Positions 17,401-24,587 of a DNA stretch of 51,489 nucleotides are shown here, piece by piece. The DNA comes from Candidatus Gastranaerophilales bacterium. GTDB lineage: Bacteria > Cyanobacteriota > Vampirovibrionia > Gastranaerophilales > Gastranaerophilaceae. The stretch lies in contig CAAGGG010000054.1 of NCBI GenBank assembly GCA_900769355.1, positions 1 through 51,489 on the forward strand, given 5' to 3'. The position numbers were made by a program, and so were the translations under genes. The first letter of the stretch is position 1. Each line of letters begins with the position of its first letter. The notes beneath the pieces were generated by a model that did no database searches, was not told the origin of the DNA, and saw nothing but the letters and a program-made list of their open reading frames with translations.

Positions 17401-18549
17401 AGCTTTGATTAATTCTTTGTCGCTAAGTTTGTCTGCGTTTACAAGTCTATCATCGTAAATTTGAATATATGTCGGTTTATTTTTATCGTATTTTGCAGAT
17501 TTTACGCTAATTGAGCCATTACTGTTTTGCACAAATTTGTATGGAGAGTTTACTAATCTGTGGGTTACGTGGTTAAGTTTTTTGCCAAATACTCCAAGGT
17601 TTAGAGGGCTGTCTTGAAGCCCGGAAATATTGAACCAGTTGAAGTATGGAGATTTGTCACCCCACTTTAAAATATGTCTGAAGTGAATTCCTTCTAATCC
17701 TTCGTTTACATAGGCACCGTCAGATACAAGGTTTATGCCTTTTGCAAACATTTTTTTCTGTAATGATGTGTAATTATTGATGTTGCCTAATGAATTTGCC
17801 ATTTGGAAACAGTTCTTGTTCCAGTAGGCATGGGCAGAAACACTATCATCTGTGAAAAGTGGAGTTGTTACAATTCTTGTGAAATTATCTAATTTACCAT
17901 CATCTAAGTCTTTTTCAATGCCTGCAAGAGAACCGCCGATTTTGTTTGCAAAGTTTTTAGAAGAAGTTTTTAAATCTTGAATTTCTTCTGTAGATTTTTT
18001 TACAATTTTGTTGTTTTCATCGTATTTCCAAATAACGTTGTAGTTGTCCGGAATGATTAATTTCATTGCGCCACCATTGCTTACGGTTGAAGCTTTGTCT
18101 GAAACAACATTATAAATTTCATACGCTTTGCCGGAAGATTGTGCATCATTTATGGAATTGCCAGGGTCGATTTTGTAGGTTGGAGCTCCTGTTGGATTGT
18201 TTTTAGGATAAAGTTTGTAGTGGTACGCAAAAGCCTCATCAGGCGCAATATTGTAGTCTGCACCGAGGTTTACGCGTGTTGCTCTGCCGCTTTCAAGCTT
18301 GACGCCTTTTTCTCTGTCATTTGTGTTATAAATATTGTCGACATTGTCTAAAAGCCCTGTGACTCTGTAGTTGTTGTTTTCATCTTTTGCAACAGAAAAT
18401 AATTCCAAATAACAGTCATATTTGCTGTCATCATAGACGTAATTAAATTCGTATTCTCTGTCGCCATACTCAGATTTAGTAGGTTTATAACCCTCAAAAT
18501 TAACGTTAGTTCTTATTCTCGGCTGATTTAGGTTTAGATTAACTTTCAC
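14413..18549 (-). CDS. Very large GH13-type (alpha-amylase superfamily) glycosidase
   Basis: The 1378-residue protein carries the conserved regions of glycoside hydrolase family 13. Region II is LDWRIDATKD with the nucleophile Asp near residue 811, region III is AAEVTDEAD with the acid/base Glu near 860, and region IV is AGNHDKCR near 961. A later segment reads NPTLFAGDDMG. The N-terminal ~700 residues and the C-terminal ~200 residues (probably a beta-sandwich) are not recognised. It is about twice the usual GH13 length, and there is no signal peptide, so it probably works inside the cell on glycogen or maltodextrins; this is inference. It starts at GTG with the RBS AAGGAG 7 bp upstream. It is divergent from the SAH hydrolase. 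Confidence 0.82.
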   Translation of the reverse strand: MKVNLNLNQPRIRTNVNFEGYKPTKSEYGDREYEFNYVYDDSKYDCYLELFSVAKDENNNYRVTGLLDNVDNIYNTNDREKGVKLESGRATRVNLGADYNIAPDEAFAYHYKLYPKNNPTGAPTYKIDPGNSINDAQSSGKAYEIYNVVSDKASTVSNGGAMKLIIPDNYNVIWKYDENNKIVKKSTEEIQDLKTSSKNFANKIGGSLAGIEKDLDDGKLDNFTRIVTTPLFTDDSVSAHAYWNKNCFQMANSLGNINNYTSLQKKMFAKGINLVSDGAYVNEGLEGIHFRHILKWGDKSPYFNWFNISGLQDSPLNLGVFGKKLNHVTHRLVNSPYKFVQNSNGSISVKSAKYDKNKPTYIQIYDDRLVNADKLSDKELIKAYDKFDKNYLDINNHNDTVVPYSFQINPKTYLENVKHLSDYNKSVPPEKQVKLYSGEGTRAVAKFEYFGLDGKHESGFYTWDANPDIAKLIFVPSHADTQELVNITDPDLRTEKIKLLERNNMEVQDYAVSSAKYWTKKTNQILNLNVAQHLKNINGKSASEITSLIKSQANGEVFPKKLNINQNIVENVLNNDYELKGLENSETYKDAILHNIMDTPLDSIEVGDEIASVLSSQYISKRATSEDEIGLTRFDMYKAGNPHLEPEFREVYETADKMYTQELANFANEIFSNIDAKLPENSKLHDKEGNLTDFGKYVIPQLAPEIVRFAVIKSVEPNALVTTDAQTGEISYNYNELKKTSLTSMGIIADSPEDEAELVINKIRSRVKKIQPSEKQKLANALFQSIKGTDANSFKLAEMIVDRTEAGLDWRIDATKDIADIESVRNHKTDFEYTWNQVINFWSKFADGVKEYHPDAYIAAEVTDEADIYGKGNGGKSGARYADSTEAVKKLLNEAGFTTTANYTYFSSNLTGIFGKLFADENGVERGTRHNGTILEQLVGGANFLQSGPLESLLYSYTFAGNHDKCRALEGYAEDMDMVYTDLTNVKNFEKRQRAYKILHGMGYGNNPTKEAVDCFNFARTSNLAIAKAESIASGMGKAKENIGLDQNKKDLVYGTMLQALKNLTNGHHKGNIIEADGFGTKDFSVALDVVLDEMEYVNQDPHFKLTPEERKALKDEAFKQIVDPAMSRLLGQMKFLIALTGNPTLFAGDDMGSTGYETTTKNIYLQNRNVIHEEWVDPQSPDFKPFVKQFKDFLDEQFELRTRPELQPLNDGTPFALKEQTAYTDDGTKTSVSALLRQSPSGAMTISVFNTEGLNHKYDEYYDSKQITLNSIDLNDDRGGKVGLRGGLRPGIKFKNANKEDQTTYYVNGNNQITGPDGRPITFKDSTLILYSVDNFQPSFTGRKTLFNPQYNFVSKPYAEMNKQPHNIGKKLTIVSK

Positions 18550-18664
18550 GTGAAAACTCCTTACTACTTCTTCAGTTATAACTCAACTGAATGAAAAATT
18601 TTGTTATTTCAAAGTATTTTATTAAGAAATTTTTACAAAAAAAGTTATAATAATATATTCTTGC

Positions 18665-18670
18665 TATAAT
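18665..18670 (+). promoter_or_regulatory. -10 element for the SAH hydrolase gene
   Basis: TATAAT at 18665-18670 is followed by AAGGAG (18681-18686) and the ATG at 18694. A second TATAAT lies at 18646-18651. No convincing -35 is seen. Confidence 0.5.
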
Positions 18671-18693
18671 CAACCTTATAAAGGAGAAATTTA

Positions 18694-19959
18694 ATGCTGA
18701 TGAGCGAAATGAAGTGTGATATAAAAGATATAAATTTAGCCGAACAAGGGAAAAATCAAATAGAATGGGCGTTTACGGATATGCCTGTTTTGAAACAAAT
18801 TCAAGAAAGATTTATAAAAGAACTGCCTTTTAAGGGGTTGAAACTTTCTGCTTGTATGCATGTCACAAAGGAAACTGCGGCATTGTGCGTGGTTATGAAG
18901 TCCGGTGGTGCTGATGTCATGTTGATTGCCTCAAATCCGTTGTCTACGCAAGATGATGTTGCTGCCGGTTTGGTTAAGTATTACGGAATTCCGACCTTTG
19001 CGATAGCTGGTGAAAACGAGGAACAGCACACTGCTCACATTCATTCGGCATTAAAACACAGACCGGATATTATTATTGATGATGGTTGTGTTTTGGTATC
19101 TACAATCCATGCCGATTATCCTGAGTTGGCTGATAGGATTATCGGGTCATGTGAAGAAACAACAACGGGTATTTTGAGATTACAAGCATTGGAAGCTGAA
19201 AAAACTCTTAAATTCCCTGCAGTTGGAGTAAACACAAGTTTGACAAAACATTTGTATGATAACAGATATGGTACAGGACAAAGTTCTCTAGACGGAATTA
19301 TTAGAGGTGCGAATATCCTAATTGCCGGCAAAACTGTTGTAATTTCAGGTTATGGCTGGGGTGGTAGAGGGTGTGCACTTCGCGCAAAAGCTCTTGGTGG
19401 AAATGTTATTGTTTGTGAAGTTGATCCATTGAAGGCGTTAGAAGCTGCAATGGAAGGTTATAGAGTTATGCCGATTGCTGAAGCAGCCAAAGAAGGAGAT
19501 ATTTTCTTGACAGTTACAGGTGACAAGCACGTAATCGATGTTAAACACTTGTTATCAATGAAAGATGGCGCATTTGTTTCAAATGCAGGTCATTTTGATT
19601 GCGAAATTAATATCTGTGATTTGAAGGCTTATACATTGGAGATTAACCAGATCCGACCAAACTTGCAAGAGTATAAGTTGAATAATGGTAAATCATTGTA
19701 TGTTTTGGCTGAAGGTGGCTTGGTAAATCTTGTTGCAGCAGAGGGACACCCAGCAAGTGTTATGGATATGAGTTTTGCAAACCAAGCACTTGGAATAGAA
19801 TTTTTGGTGAAAAATTTTGGGAAATTAGAAAAGAAAATGTACACTCTTCCGCACGAGGTTGATTTAAAAATTGCGGAATTGAAGTTGAAATCAATGGGGA
19901 TTTCAATTGACACCTTGACCCCAGAACAAGAAGAATACTTGCACAGTTGGAATTTCTAA
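18694..19959 (+). CDS. ahcY: Adenosylhomocysteinase (S-adenosylhomocysteine hydrolase)
   Basis: This 421-residue enzyme splits S-adenosylhomocysteine into adenosine and homocysteine, clearing the product of methyltransferases. The N-terminus has the family pattern (MKCDIKDINLAEQGKNQIEW, then LKLSACMHVTKETAALC). The NAD-binding Rossmann loop is VVISGYGWGGRGCALRAKAL, and SNAGHFDCEI is the conserved GHFD region. The C-terminus ends LTPEQEEYLHSWNF, so it belongs to the shorter class seen in Thermotoga and archaea and lacks the KxxHYRY tail of the longer class. Some short forms prefer other S-nucleosyl substrates; this cannot be read here. A strong terminator at 20021-20056 follows. Confidence 0.95.
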   Translation: MLMSEMKCDIKDINLAEQGKNQIEWAFTDMPVLKQIQERFIKELPFKGLKLSACMHVTKETAALCVVMKSGGADVMLIASNPLSTQDDVAAGLVKYYGIPTFAIAGENEEQHTAHIHSALKHRPDIIIDDGCVLVSTIHADYPELADRIIGSCEETTTGILRLQALEAEKTLKFPAVGVNTSLTKHLYDNRYGTGQSSLDGIIRGANILIAGKTVVISGYGWGGRGCALRAKALGGNVIVCEVDPLKALEAAMEGYRVMPIAEAAKEGDIFLTVTGDKHVIDVKHLLSMKDGAFVSNAGHFDCEINICDLKAYTLEINQIRPNLQEYKLNNGKSLYVLAEGGLVNLVAAEGHPASVMDMSFANQALGIEFLVKNFGKLEKKMYTLPHEVDLKIAELKLKSMGISIDTLTPEQEEYLHSWNF

Positions 19960-20020
19960 TAAAGAAAAGGTGTAGAGTATAAATTAATTTGTCAATAATT
20001 GACAAGAAAAATTCTTTCGA

Positions 20021-20056
20021 CTAAAAAGACCTGTTCCTTGGAACAGGTCTTTTTAG
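20021..20056. terminator. Bidirectional rho-independent terminator
   Basis: CTAAAAAGACCTGTTCC pairs perfectly with GGAACAGGTCTTTTTAG, and the A-run and T-run at the two ends make it work in both directions. It sits between the convergent SAH hydrolase and Ycf23-like genes. Confidence 0.92.
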
Positions 20057-20078
20057 TTTGGAGATTTAGGGTTGTTGA

Positions 20079-20837
20079 CTATACTAATTCAACAACTTTC
20101 AAAGCGTTTCTTGAAGCAATTTCAACAAGACTTCTAGCTGTTGCCATCATTGACAAGTCTGAATCCATTTTGTTGATGCAAGAACCGCAACCGATTGCTG
20201 AAGCACCTGCAGCAAATGCAAATGGAGCAGTTGTTGGGTTGATTGCTGTTGCTGTCATAATAGGCAAGTCGATATTTCTAGAAAGTTCAATTGTGTTAGA
20301 TAGAGTCAATTCAGCTCTTTCCATCAAGCCTCTTGCACCTTCTGAAATGTGATCTGCTGAGAAGTGACCTTCTGTTTGAACTAAGTCGATGCCCATTGTT
20401 TCTAATTTTCTAGCCAAATCGATTTGGTCAGCGATTGACAATTCCCCAGGAATTGTTACACAAAAGAATGTTCTTGTGTCGCCAAGCATATCCATAGTTT
20501 CTCTAACCAATGACATAACTTGATCAGCTGAGAAAGACATTCCTTTTTTGTAAAGTACATCAAAGTTTCCAAGTTCAATAGCGTCAGCACCAAGTTCTAC
20601 AGCTTTTACAAGTTCTGATGGAACGATTGATGATACGAAAATCGGCATATCTGTCATATTTCTGATTTCTGAAACGATTTCAGGTTTTGCACAAATATCA
20701 ACTGCTGAAGCACCAGCGTTTTCTGCTGATGAAACAACTTTTTTAATGTTTTCGATATCAAAGTTGTCGATACCTGCGATAACTTTTACAGCTCTTTTTT
20801 CTGTCAAATGTTGTCTAAATAAATCAATTCTGCTCAT
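20079..20837 (-). CDS. Ycf23-like protein (DUF561)
   Basis: The 252-residue protein resembles the DUF561/Ycf23 family of cyanobacteria and red-algal plastids. It has a TIM-barrel look, with KVIAGIDNFDIENIKKVV at the start, VDICAKPEIVSEI, GADAIELGNFD, DLVQTEGHFS, and a C-terminal ASAIGCGSCINKM that could include a phosphate-binding loop. The biochemical role of the family is not established. It is about the usual length and has an AAGGAAAA RBS before the ATG. It stands alone between the terminator and a divergent protease gene. Its presence in a genome with no visible photosynthesis genes is a phylum marker. Confidence 0.82.
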   Translation of the reverse strand: MSRIDLFRQHLTEKRAVKVIAGIDNFDIENIKKVVSSAENAGASAVDICAKPEIVSEIRNMTDMPIFVSSIVPSELVKAVELGADAIELGNFDVLYKKGMSFSADQVMSLVRETMDMLGDTRTFFCVTIPGELSIADQIDLARKLETMGIDLVQTEGHFSADHISEGARGLMERAELTLSNTIELSRNIDLPIMTATAINPTTAPFAFAAGASAIGCGSCINKMDSDLSMMATARSLVEIASRNALKVVELV

Positions 20838-20985
20838 TTAAAATTTTCCTTTCTTATAAAGTGTAAAGTTTTTTCTGCATTATACATTAAAATTGTAATA
20901 ATTACAATAACTAACCGCAAAAAATTTTTAAGGGGTAATGAAAATTTGTCAAAACCGCCAATAATAATACTAAAAGGGGAGTAAA

Positions 20986-21690
20986 ATGCTAAAAAGAATA
21001 ATTGTGTGTATAACGTTTTTGTTTTTATCTTTCGTACCTGTCGGAGCGCAAAATTATGGTGCGGACGAACTTCTAAATATCAGTGTTTATGAAAGGATTA
21101 ACCCTGCAATTGTTGCTATTGACGCAAATCTTGTAGACGGATTTTCTGCCGGAACAGGTTGCGTAATCCGTTCAGATGGCGTGATTTTAACAGGTTCTCA
21201 CGTGATTGAGGGTGCTAAAGATATTGATGTTACTACCTCTGACGGCAAGGTTTATAAAGCTTCGGTGCTTGCCAAAATGGGAAAAAACAAGGATTTGGCA
21301 TTACTAAAAATTACCCCAAAATCTCGGTTGCGAACAATATCTTTTGGCGATTCTTCTGATGTAAAAGTTGGACAAAAAGTCTTGGCAATCGGAAATCCGT
21401 TTGGATTTTCAGGAACTTTGACTTCCGGAATTGTTTCACGAATTGATTATGCAAAGGGTAGAATTCAAACTGATGCGGCGATAAATCCCGGGTGTTCCGG
21501 CGGACCGCTTTTAAACTCACAAGGCGAAGTCATCGGGATTTCCCAATCGATTTACAATCCGGATAACAATATTTCAAACATCGGTATAGGTTTCGCAATT
21601 CCTGTGAATGATGCGAAAAAATTTATTGAAACTGCAAACTTAGACAATACAACTTTGACTGGCAAAAAACGGTTTGCGATGAAAGAGTAG
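20986..21690 (+). CDS. Exported HtrA-type serine protease without PDZ domain
   Basis: The protein has 234 residues and a Sec signal peptide (about 1-21, cleavage near VGA-QN). The trypsin-like S1C fold is followed by its triad: His72 in LTGSHVIEGA, Asp103 in GKNKDLALLKI and Ser171 in INPGCSGGPLLNSQG. The residue before Ser is Cys instead of the common Asn (GNSGGPL). No PDZ domain follows, so it is a short, probably monomeric or regulated periplasmic protease. The RBS AAAGGGGAG is strong. It converges with the WG-repeat gene; the 252-bp gap holds a nested palindrome. Confidence 0.9.
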   Translation: MLKRIIVCITFLFLSFVPVGAQNYGADELLNISVYERINPAIVAIDANLVDGFSAGTGCVIRSDGVILTGSHVIEGAKDIDVTTSDGKVYKASVLAKMGKNKDLALLKITPKSRLRTISFGDSSDVKVGQKVLAIGNPFGFSGTLTSGIVSRIDYAKGRIQTDAAINPGCSGGPLLNSQGEVIGISQSIYNPDNNISNIGIGFAIPVNDAKKFIETANLDNTTLTGKKRFAMKE

Positions 21691-21728
21691 AGTGACTATT
21701 GAGTAAATTTTGGTTAATTATGTCCGAT

Positions 21729-21869
21729 TACCCACTCTCTTTCTCTCCCTAATTGTGGAATACTTTTGTTTTCGCAAAGTTATATTCATGGATTGTAGCT
21801 ATATTTAATTATGAATATAGAGGCAAAGAACGAATTCTCTCCCTCTATTAGGGAGAGTTAGAGTGGGTA
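21729..21869. repeat. Nested palindromic repeat element
   Basis: TACCCACTCT...CTCTCCCTAAT (21729-21753) is an imperfect inverted copy of ATTAGGGAGAG...AGAGTGGGTA (21847-21869). Inside it, TATATTCAT and ATGAATATA form a further 9-bp stem, and CTCTCCCT/AGGGAGAG pair near the right end. A related half (GAATTCTCTCCCT...AGAGTGGGT) occurs at 50391-50427. It looks like a small non-coding mobile repeat between two convergent genes. Confidence 0.65.
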
Positions 21870-21942
21870 GACAATTAGAAAAAATTTTTTCATTCCCTTT
21901 GACATTTTGAATTAATGTTTGCAAGAATTCCGAAAGTGGCGT

Positions 21943-22860
21943 TTAGTCCATCTTTTGTTTCAGTTCGTTTTTGACATTGTTCAAAGGCCCGTTGTTTGGG
22001 GTTCTTATGTTATGATAATACTTTTTGGCAAAAGTAAACGGATATTTTGGAAGCCAAGAGCATTTTATAAAAATATTTACGGTATCCGCCCCTTGCGAAA
22101 ACATAAGTTCGTCGATTGTTTCCTCGTGTGATGGTGAAATTGATGAGAAAATTTTTAAAATATAATCCGTAAAAGTCACAGCTGAATACCCAGACGCCGT
22201 AATTGGATCGGTTACAAATTTAGTTACTCTAAAATCGCTATTTTCTTTAATATTTTTCACATCATCTGGCAATTGAAATTCTCCGCTGACAATTTGTTCA
22301 ATTTCGTACCATTGACCGTTATATTGAATTCTCATTATATTCGGTTTTGGCATATAAATGTCGTCAAAGACGGTGTTTAGAATAAGTTTGCCATTGCGGT
22401 CTGTAACGCCGTATTTGTAGTTCTTTTTAACCAAAAACATTCCACCAAAGAGCAAATCAACAGACATATATTTATTAGGAATTATTGCTTCTCCGAATTC
22501 GTTATAAACTCCGTAATTGTTTTCGTTCCCGAGTTTTACGTATTTGCCAAGCATTCTGTCGACGTGGCGAAATTTGGGTTCAACAAGAATATTTCCTGAA
22601 CAATCAATCATTCCGTATTTATTTTTTTTATTGATAATCCAAGCTGAGTTGCCTACACGAATAAGTTTTTTGTACTGAGCATCAACAATAATGTTTCCGG
22701 ATTTGTCTTTTAGCCCGAATAATACGTTTTTCTTATCATTTGAAAAAACAACTTCATCGTCCATTGAAATTGTAGACTTCAAAGGTTCTGACGGATTTGC
22801 CAAAACATTTGAGCAAGTTGAAATTATTAATAAAAATAATATAATGAATGCTTTTTTCAT
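21943..22860 (-). CDS. Exported WG-repeat protein
   Basis: The 305-residue protein has an N-terminal signal sequence (MKKAFIILFLLIISTCSNVLA). At least three WG-type repeats follow between about residues 45 and 185, with the repeat hallmarks KYGMIDCSGNILVEPKF, NYGVYNEFGEAIIPNKY and KYGVTDRNGKLILNTVF. The C-terminal ~110 residues are unrecognised. WG repeats are beta-rich and often mediate binding outside the membrane; no enzymatic activity is suggested. No purine-rich RBS is seen before the ATG and a -10-like TATTAT lies only a few bases upstream, so translation may begin from a very short leader. Confidence 0.82.
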   Translation of the reverse strand: MKKAFIILFLLIISTCSNVLANPSEPLKSTISMDDEVVFSNDKKNVLFGLKDKSGNIIVDAQYKKLIRVGNSAWIINKKNKYGMIDCSGNILVEPKFRHVDRMLGKYVKLGNENNYGVYNEFGEAIIPNKYMSVDLLFGGMFLVKKNYKYGVTDRNGKLILNTVFDDIYMPKPNIMRIQYNGQWYEIEQIVSGEFQLPDDVKNIKENSDFRVTKFVTDPITASGYSAVTFTDYILKIFSSISPSHEETIDELMFSQGADTVNIFIKCSWLPKYPFTFAKKYYHNIRTPNNGPLNNVKNELKQKMD

Positions 22861-22890
22861 AACTAAATAATAGCATAAATTTAGAATATA

Positions 22891-22918
22891 TTGAATTTTG
22901 TCTGAAATATGTTATAAT
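22891..22918 (+). promoter_or_regulatory. Promoter of the G10 pilin-like gene
   Basis: TTGAAT (22891-22896), a 16-bp spacer and TATAAT (22913-22918) form a good sigma70-type promoter 33 bp before the ATG at 22952. The RBS AAAGGG lies at 22939-22944. Confidence 0.7.
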
Positions 22919-22951
22919 GACAGAGTATAGTTAGAAAGAAAGGGCAAAAAT

Positions 22952-23728
22952 ATGAAGAGATTTGAATTTAGAAGAGCTCTCGGGGGGGGGGCTAAAAAGA
23001 CCGCGTTTACTTTGGCGGAAGTTTTGATAACTCTCGGCATTATTGGAGTTGTTGCCGCTATGACTTTGCCAACATTAATTCAACAACATCAAAAGCAGGT
23101 TTTAGCTGTTGGAGCAAAAAAAGGACTGAATACAGTTTCAAACTTGGTAAATAAAATTCAAGCTAATGAAGATGCTAGTAATTATGAAACCACATCTTTG
23201 TTCACCGATAGTGTATGTGCTCCTGTTAATTGTGGCGATTATATTGGATATTGTAATGATGCATGCGAAGAAGCTTATGGTAATCCTTCTTCTATAGAGC
23301 GAATAATTTCAAAAAACTTAAAAACAGTAAAAATATGTCAAGGAGATGAGTGTGATATTGAGTATATTTTTACTGGTGGTATAGATAATAACGGAAAGTT
23401 ATCTCATAATAGTTCAAATAAGAAAAAATTGAATAAATCAAGTAGTGACGTTTGGTCTACTGTGACCGGTTTTTATACCACAGATGGAATGATTATATAT
23501 GTATTCCCGAATCGCCAAGGAATAAGTTTTTGGTATGATACGAATGGAGAAAAGGGACCCAATGAATATGGAAGAGATTTGTTTGCTTTAAAATATTGTA
23601 TTAATAATAAAGGGGTTATGTATTCTTCTTACGGAGATGCTTGCGAATCAATTTATTCCGACTATATAAGACCAACCGGTGAACCTCTTGTTCACTTGAT
23701 GTCTAACGGTTGGAAGATGGATTATTAG
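22952..23728 (+). CDS. Type IV pilin-like protein with G10 tract in its leader
   Basis: The 258-residue protein starts MKRFEFRRALGGGAKKTA and continues with FTLAEVLITLGIIGVVAA, the prepilin signal (Ala at -1, Glu at +5). Codons 11-14 are encoded by ten consecutive G (22982-22991) followed by CT; the frame is open at this length. Gain or loss of one G would shift the frame upstream of the mature protein. The mature domain has about ten Cys, including CAPVNCGDYIGYCNDACEEA, suggesting an extracellular disulfide-bonded structure. The promoter is well formed. The stop overlaps the stop of the convergent nuclease gene by 4 bp. Role: probable minor pilin or pseudopilin. Confidence 0.87.
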   Translation: MKRFEFRRALGGGAKKTAFTLAEVLITLGIIGVVAAMTLPTLIQQHQKQVLAVGAKKGLNTVSNLVNKIQANEDASNYETTSLFTDSVCAPVNCGDYIGYCNDACEEAYGNPSSIERIISKNLKTVKICQGDECDIEYIFTGGIDNNGKLSHNSSNKKKLNKSSSDVWSTVTGFYTTDGMIIYVFPNRQGISFWYDTNGEKGPNEYGRDLFALKYCINNKGVMYSSYGDACESIYSDYIRPTGEPLVHLMSNGWKMDY

Positions 23729-24390
23729 AGGCAGATTTTTTTGAATTCGCAAAAATCACAAGATTTGGAATGCTCAATTTCTTCCGGAAGTTGGGCATTT
23801 TCTATTTTTTCACAAATTTCGACAATCGCTTTTTCATATTCTACTTTTCTCTCAGGCGTGAAGTCGATTACATAATTGTCGTCGTTTTTCAGGTCGATAT
23901 AGACAAATTTGATTTCGTCGCCTTCTTTTACGATTGGAGAATTTGAAAGGCAAAGCAAGTAAACCATTGTTTGGTAGTCGTATTCAGGGTTTTGCGGTAT
24001 TGAACCGGTTTTGTAGTCGAGAATGTAGTAACATTCTGTGGCGTTGATGGAATTTTGTGCGACGTCTTTTACCAGTGCGTCCAATCGTCCGCCTATCCAG
24101 TAATCTCCGACTTTACAAGACAAATTGTATTCTGAATTTACATAAGTTTTATTGAAAAATTCATTCGCCTTCAACATCTGCCAAGCTCTTTGCTCGTCCT
24201 CGTTTAAAGTCGGTTCAAGCTTTGAAACATCAAGTCCTTGTAGGTAATAATTGGCTAGGGCGTGAACCTTTTTACCCTTTTCAAAAAAGCTAGATTTCTG
24301 TGGCAAAGAAATTTTGTCCTCGTATTTGAATTTGTACTTAATAGGACAAGATTTGAATGTTTTTAGCATGTTTGGTGAATAGTTTGTCAT
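23725..24390 (-). CDS. RecB/Cas4-type PD-(D/E)XK nuclease with predicted Fe-S cluster
   Basis: The protein has about 221 residues. Nuclease residues are in place: His43 in GKKVHALA, Asp104 in GGRLDALVKD, and Asp125 with Lys127 in YILDYKTGS. Cys15 (KSCPIKYK) and Cys211, Cys214, Cys220 (CDFCEFKKIC) give the split four-Cys pattern that holds an iron-sulfur cluster in AddB, Cas4 and Dna2-type nucleases. I start it at the ATG 24390, preceded by AAGGAACC; an upstream in-frame start would read through a repeat. It lies downstream of the SF1 helicase gene on the same strand and very probably acts with it in DNA end resection. No cas genes are near. Confidence 0.88.
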   Translation of the reverse strand: MTNYSPNMLKTFKSCPIKYKFKYEDKISLPQKSSFFEKGKKVHALANYYLQGLDVSKLEPTLNEDEQRAWQMLKANEFFNKTYVNSEYNLSCKVGDYWIGGRLDALVKDVAQNSINATECYYILDYKTGSIPQNPEYDYQTMVYLLCLSNSPIVKEGDEIKFVYIDLKNDDNYVIDFTPERKVEYEKAIVEICEKIENAQLPEEIEHSKSCDFCEFKKICL

Positions 24391-24414
24391 TTTGGTTCCT
24401 TGTTTTTTATTGTA

Positions 24415-24462
24415 CCCCTCACCCGTCACTTCGTGACACCCTCTCCCCGTAGGGGCGAGGGG
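24415..24462. repeat. CCCCTCACCC palindromic repeat in the nuclease-helicase gap
   Basis: CCCCTC (24415) pairs with GAGGGG near 24457-24462, and two small hairpins (GTCAC-TTC-GTGAC and CCCCGTAGGGG) are nested inside. A second element of the same family occupies about 24511-24575 (CCCCTCACCCGCATTTGTAG). These fill most of the 197-bp gap. Confidence 0.6.
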
Positions 24463-24587
24463 TGGAGTTCATCTGCCAATTATTTATTATATGACAAGGT
24501 GTTGGATTGTCCCCTCACCCGCATTTGTAGCACTCGCTTGATGCTCGTGCACAACTGTGAACTCACCCTTATGAGCGGTTCTTGTGA

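Noticed and set aside
14413..18549. Secreted amylase
   Set aside because: The N-terminus has no hydrophobic signal segment, so secretion by the Sec route is not supported.
23725..24390. Cas4 of a CRISPR system
   Set aside because: The nuclease has Cas4-like cysteines, but no cas1, cas2 or repeat-spacer array is in the window, and it neighbours an AddAB-like helicase, which explains it better.
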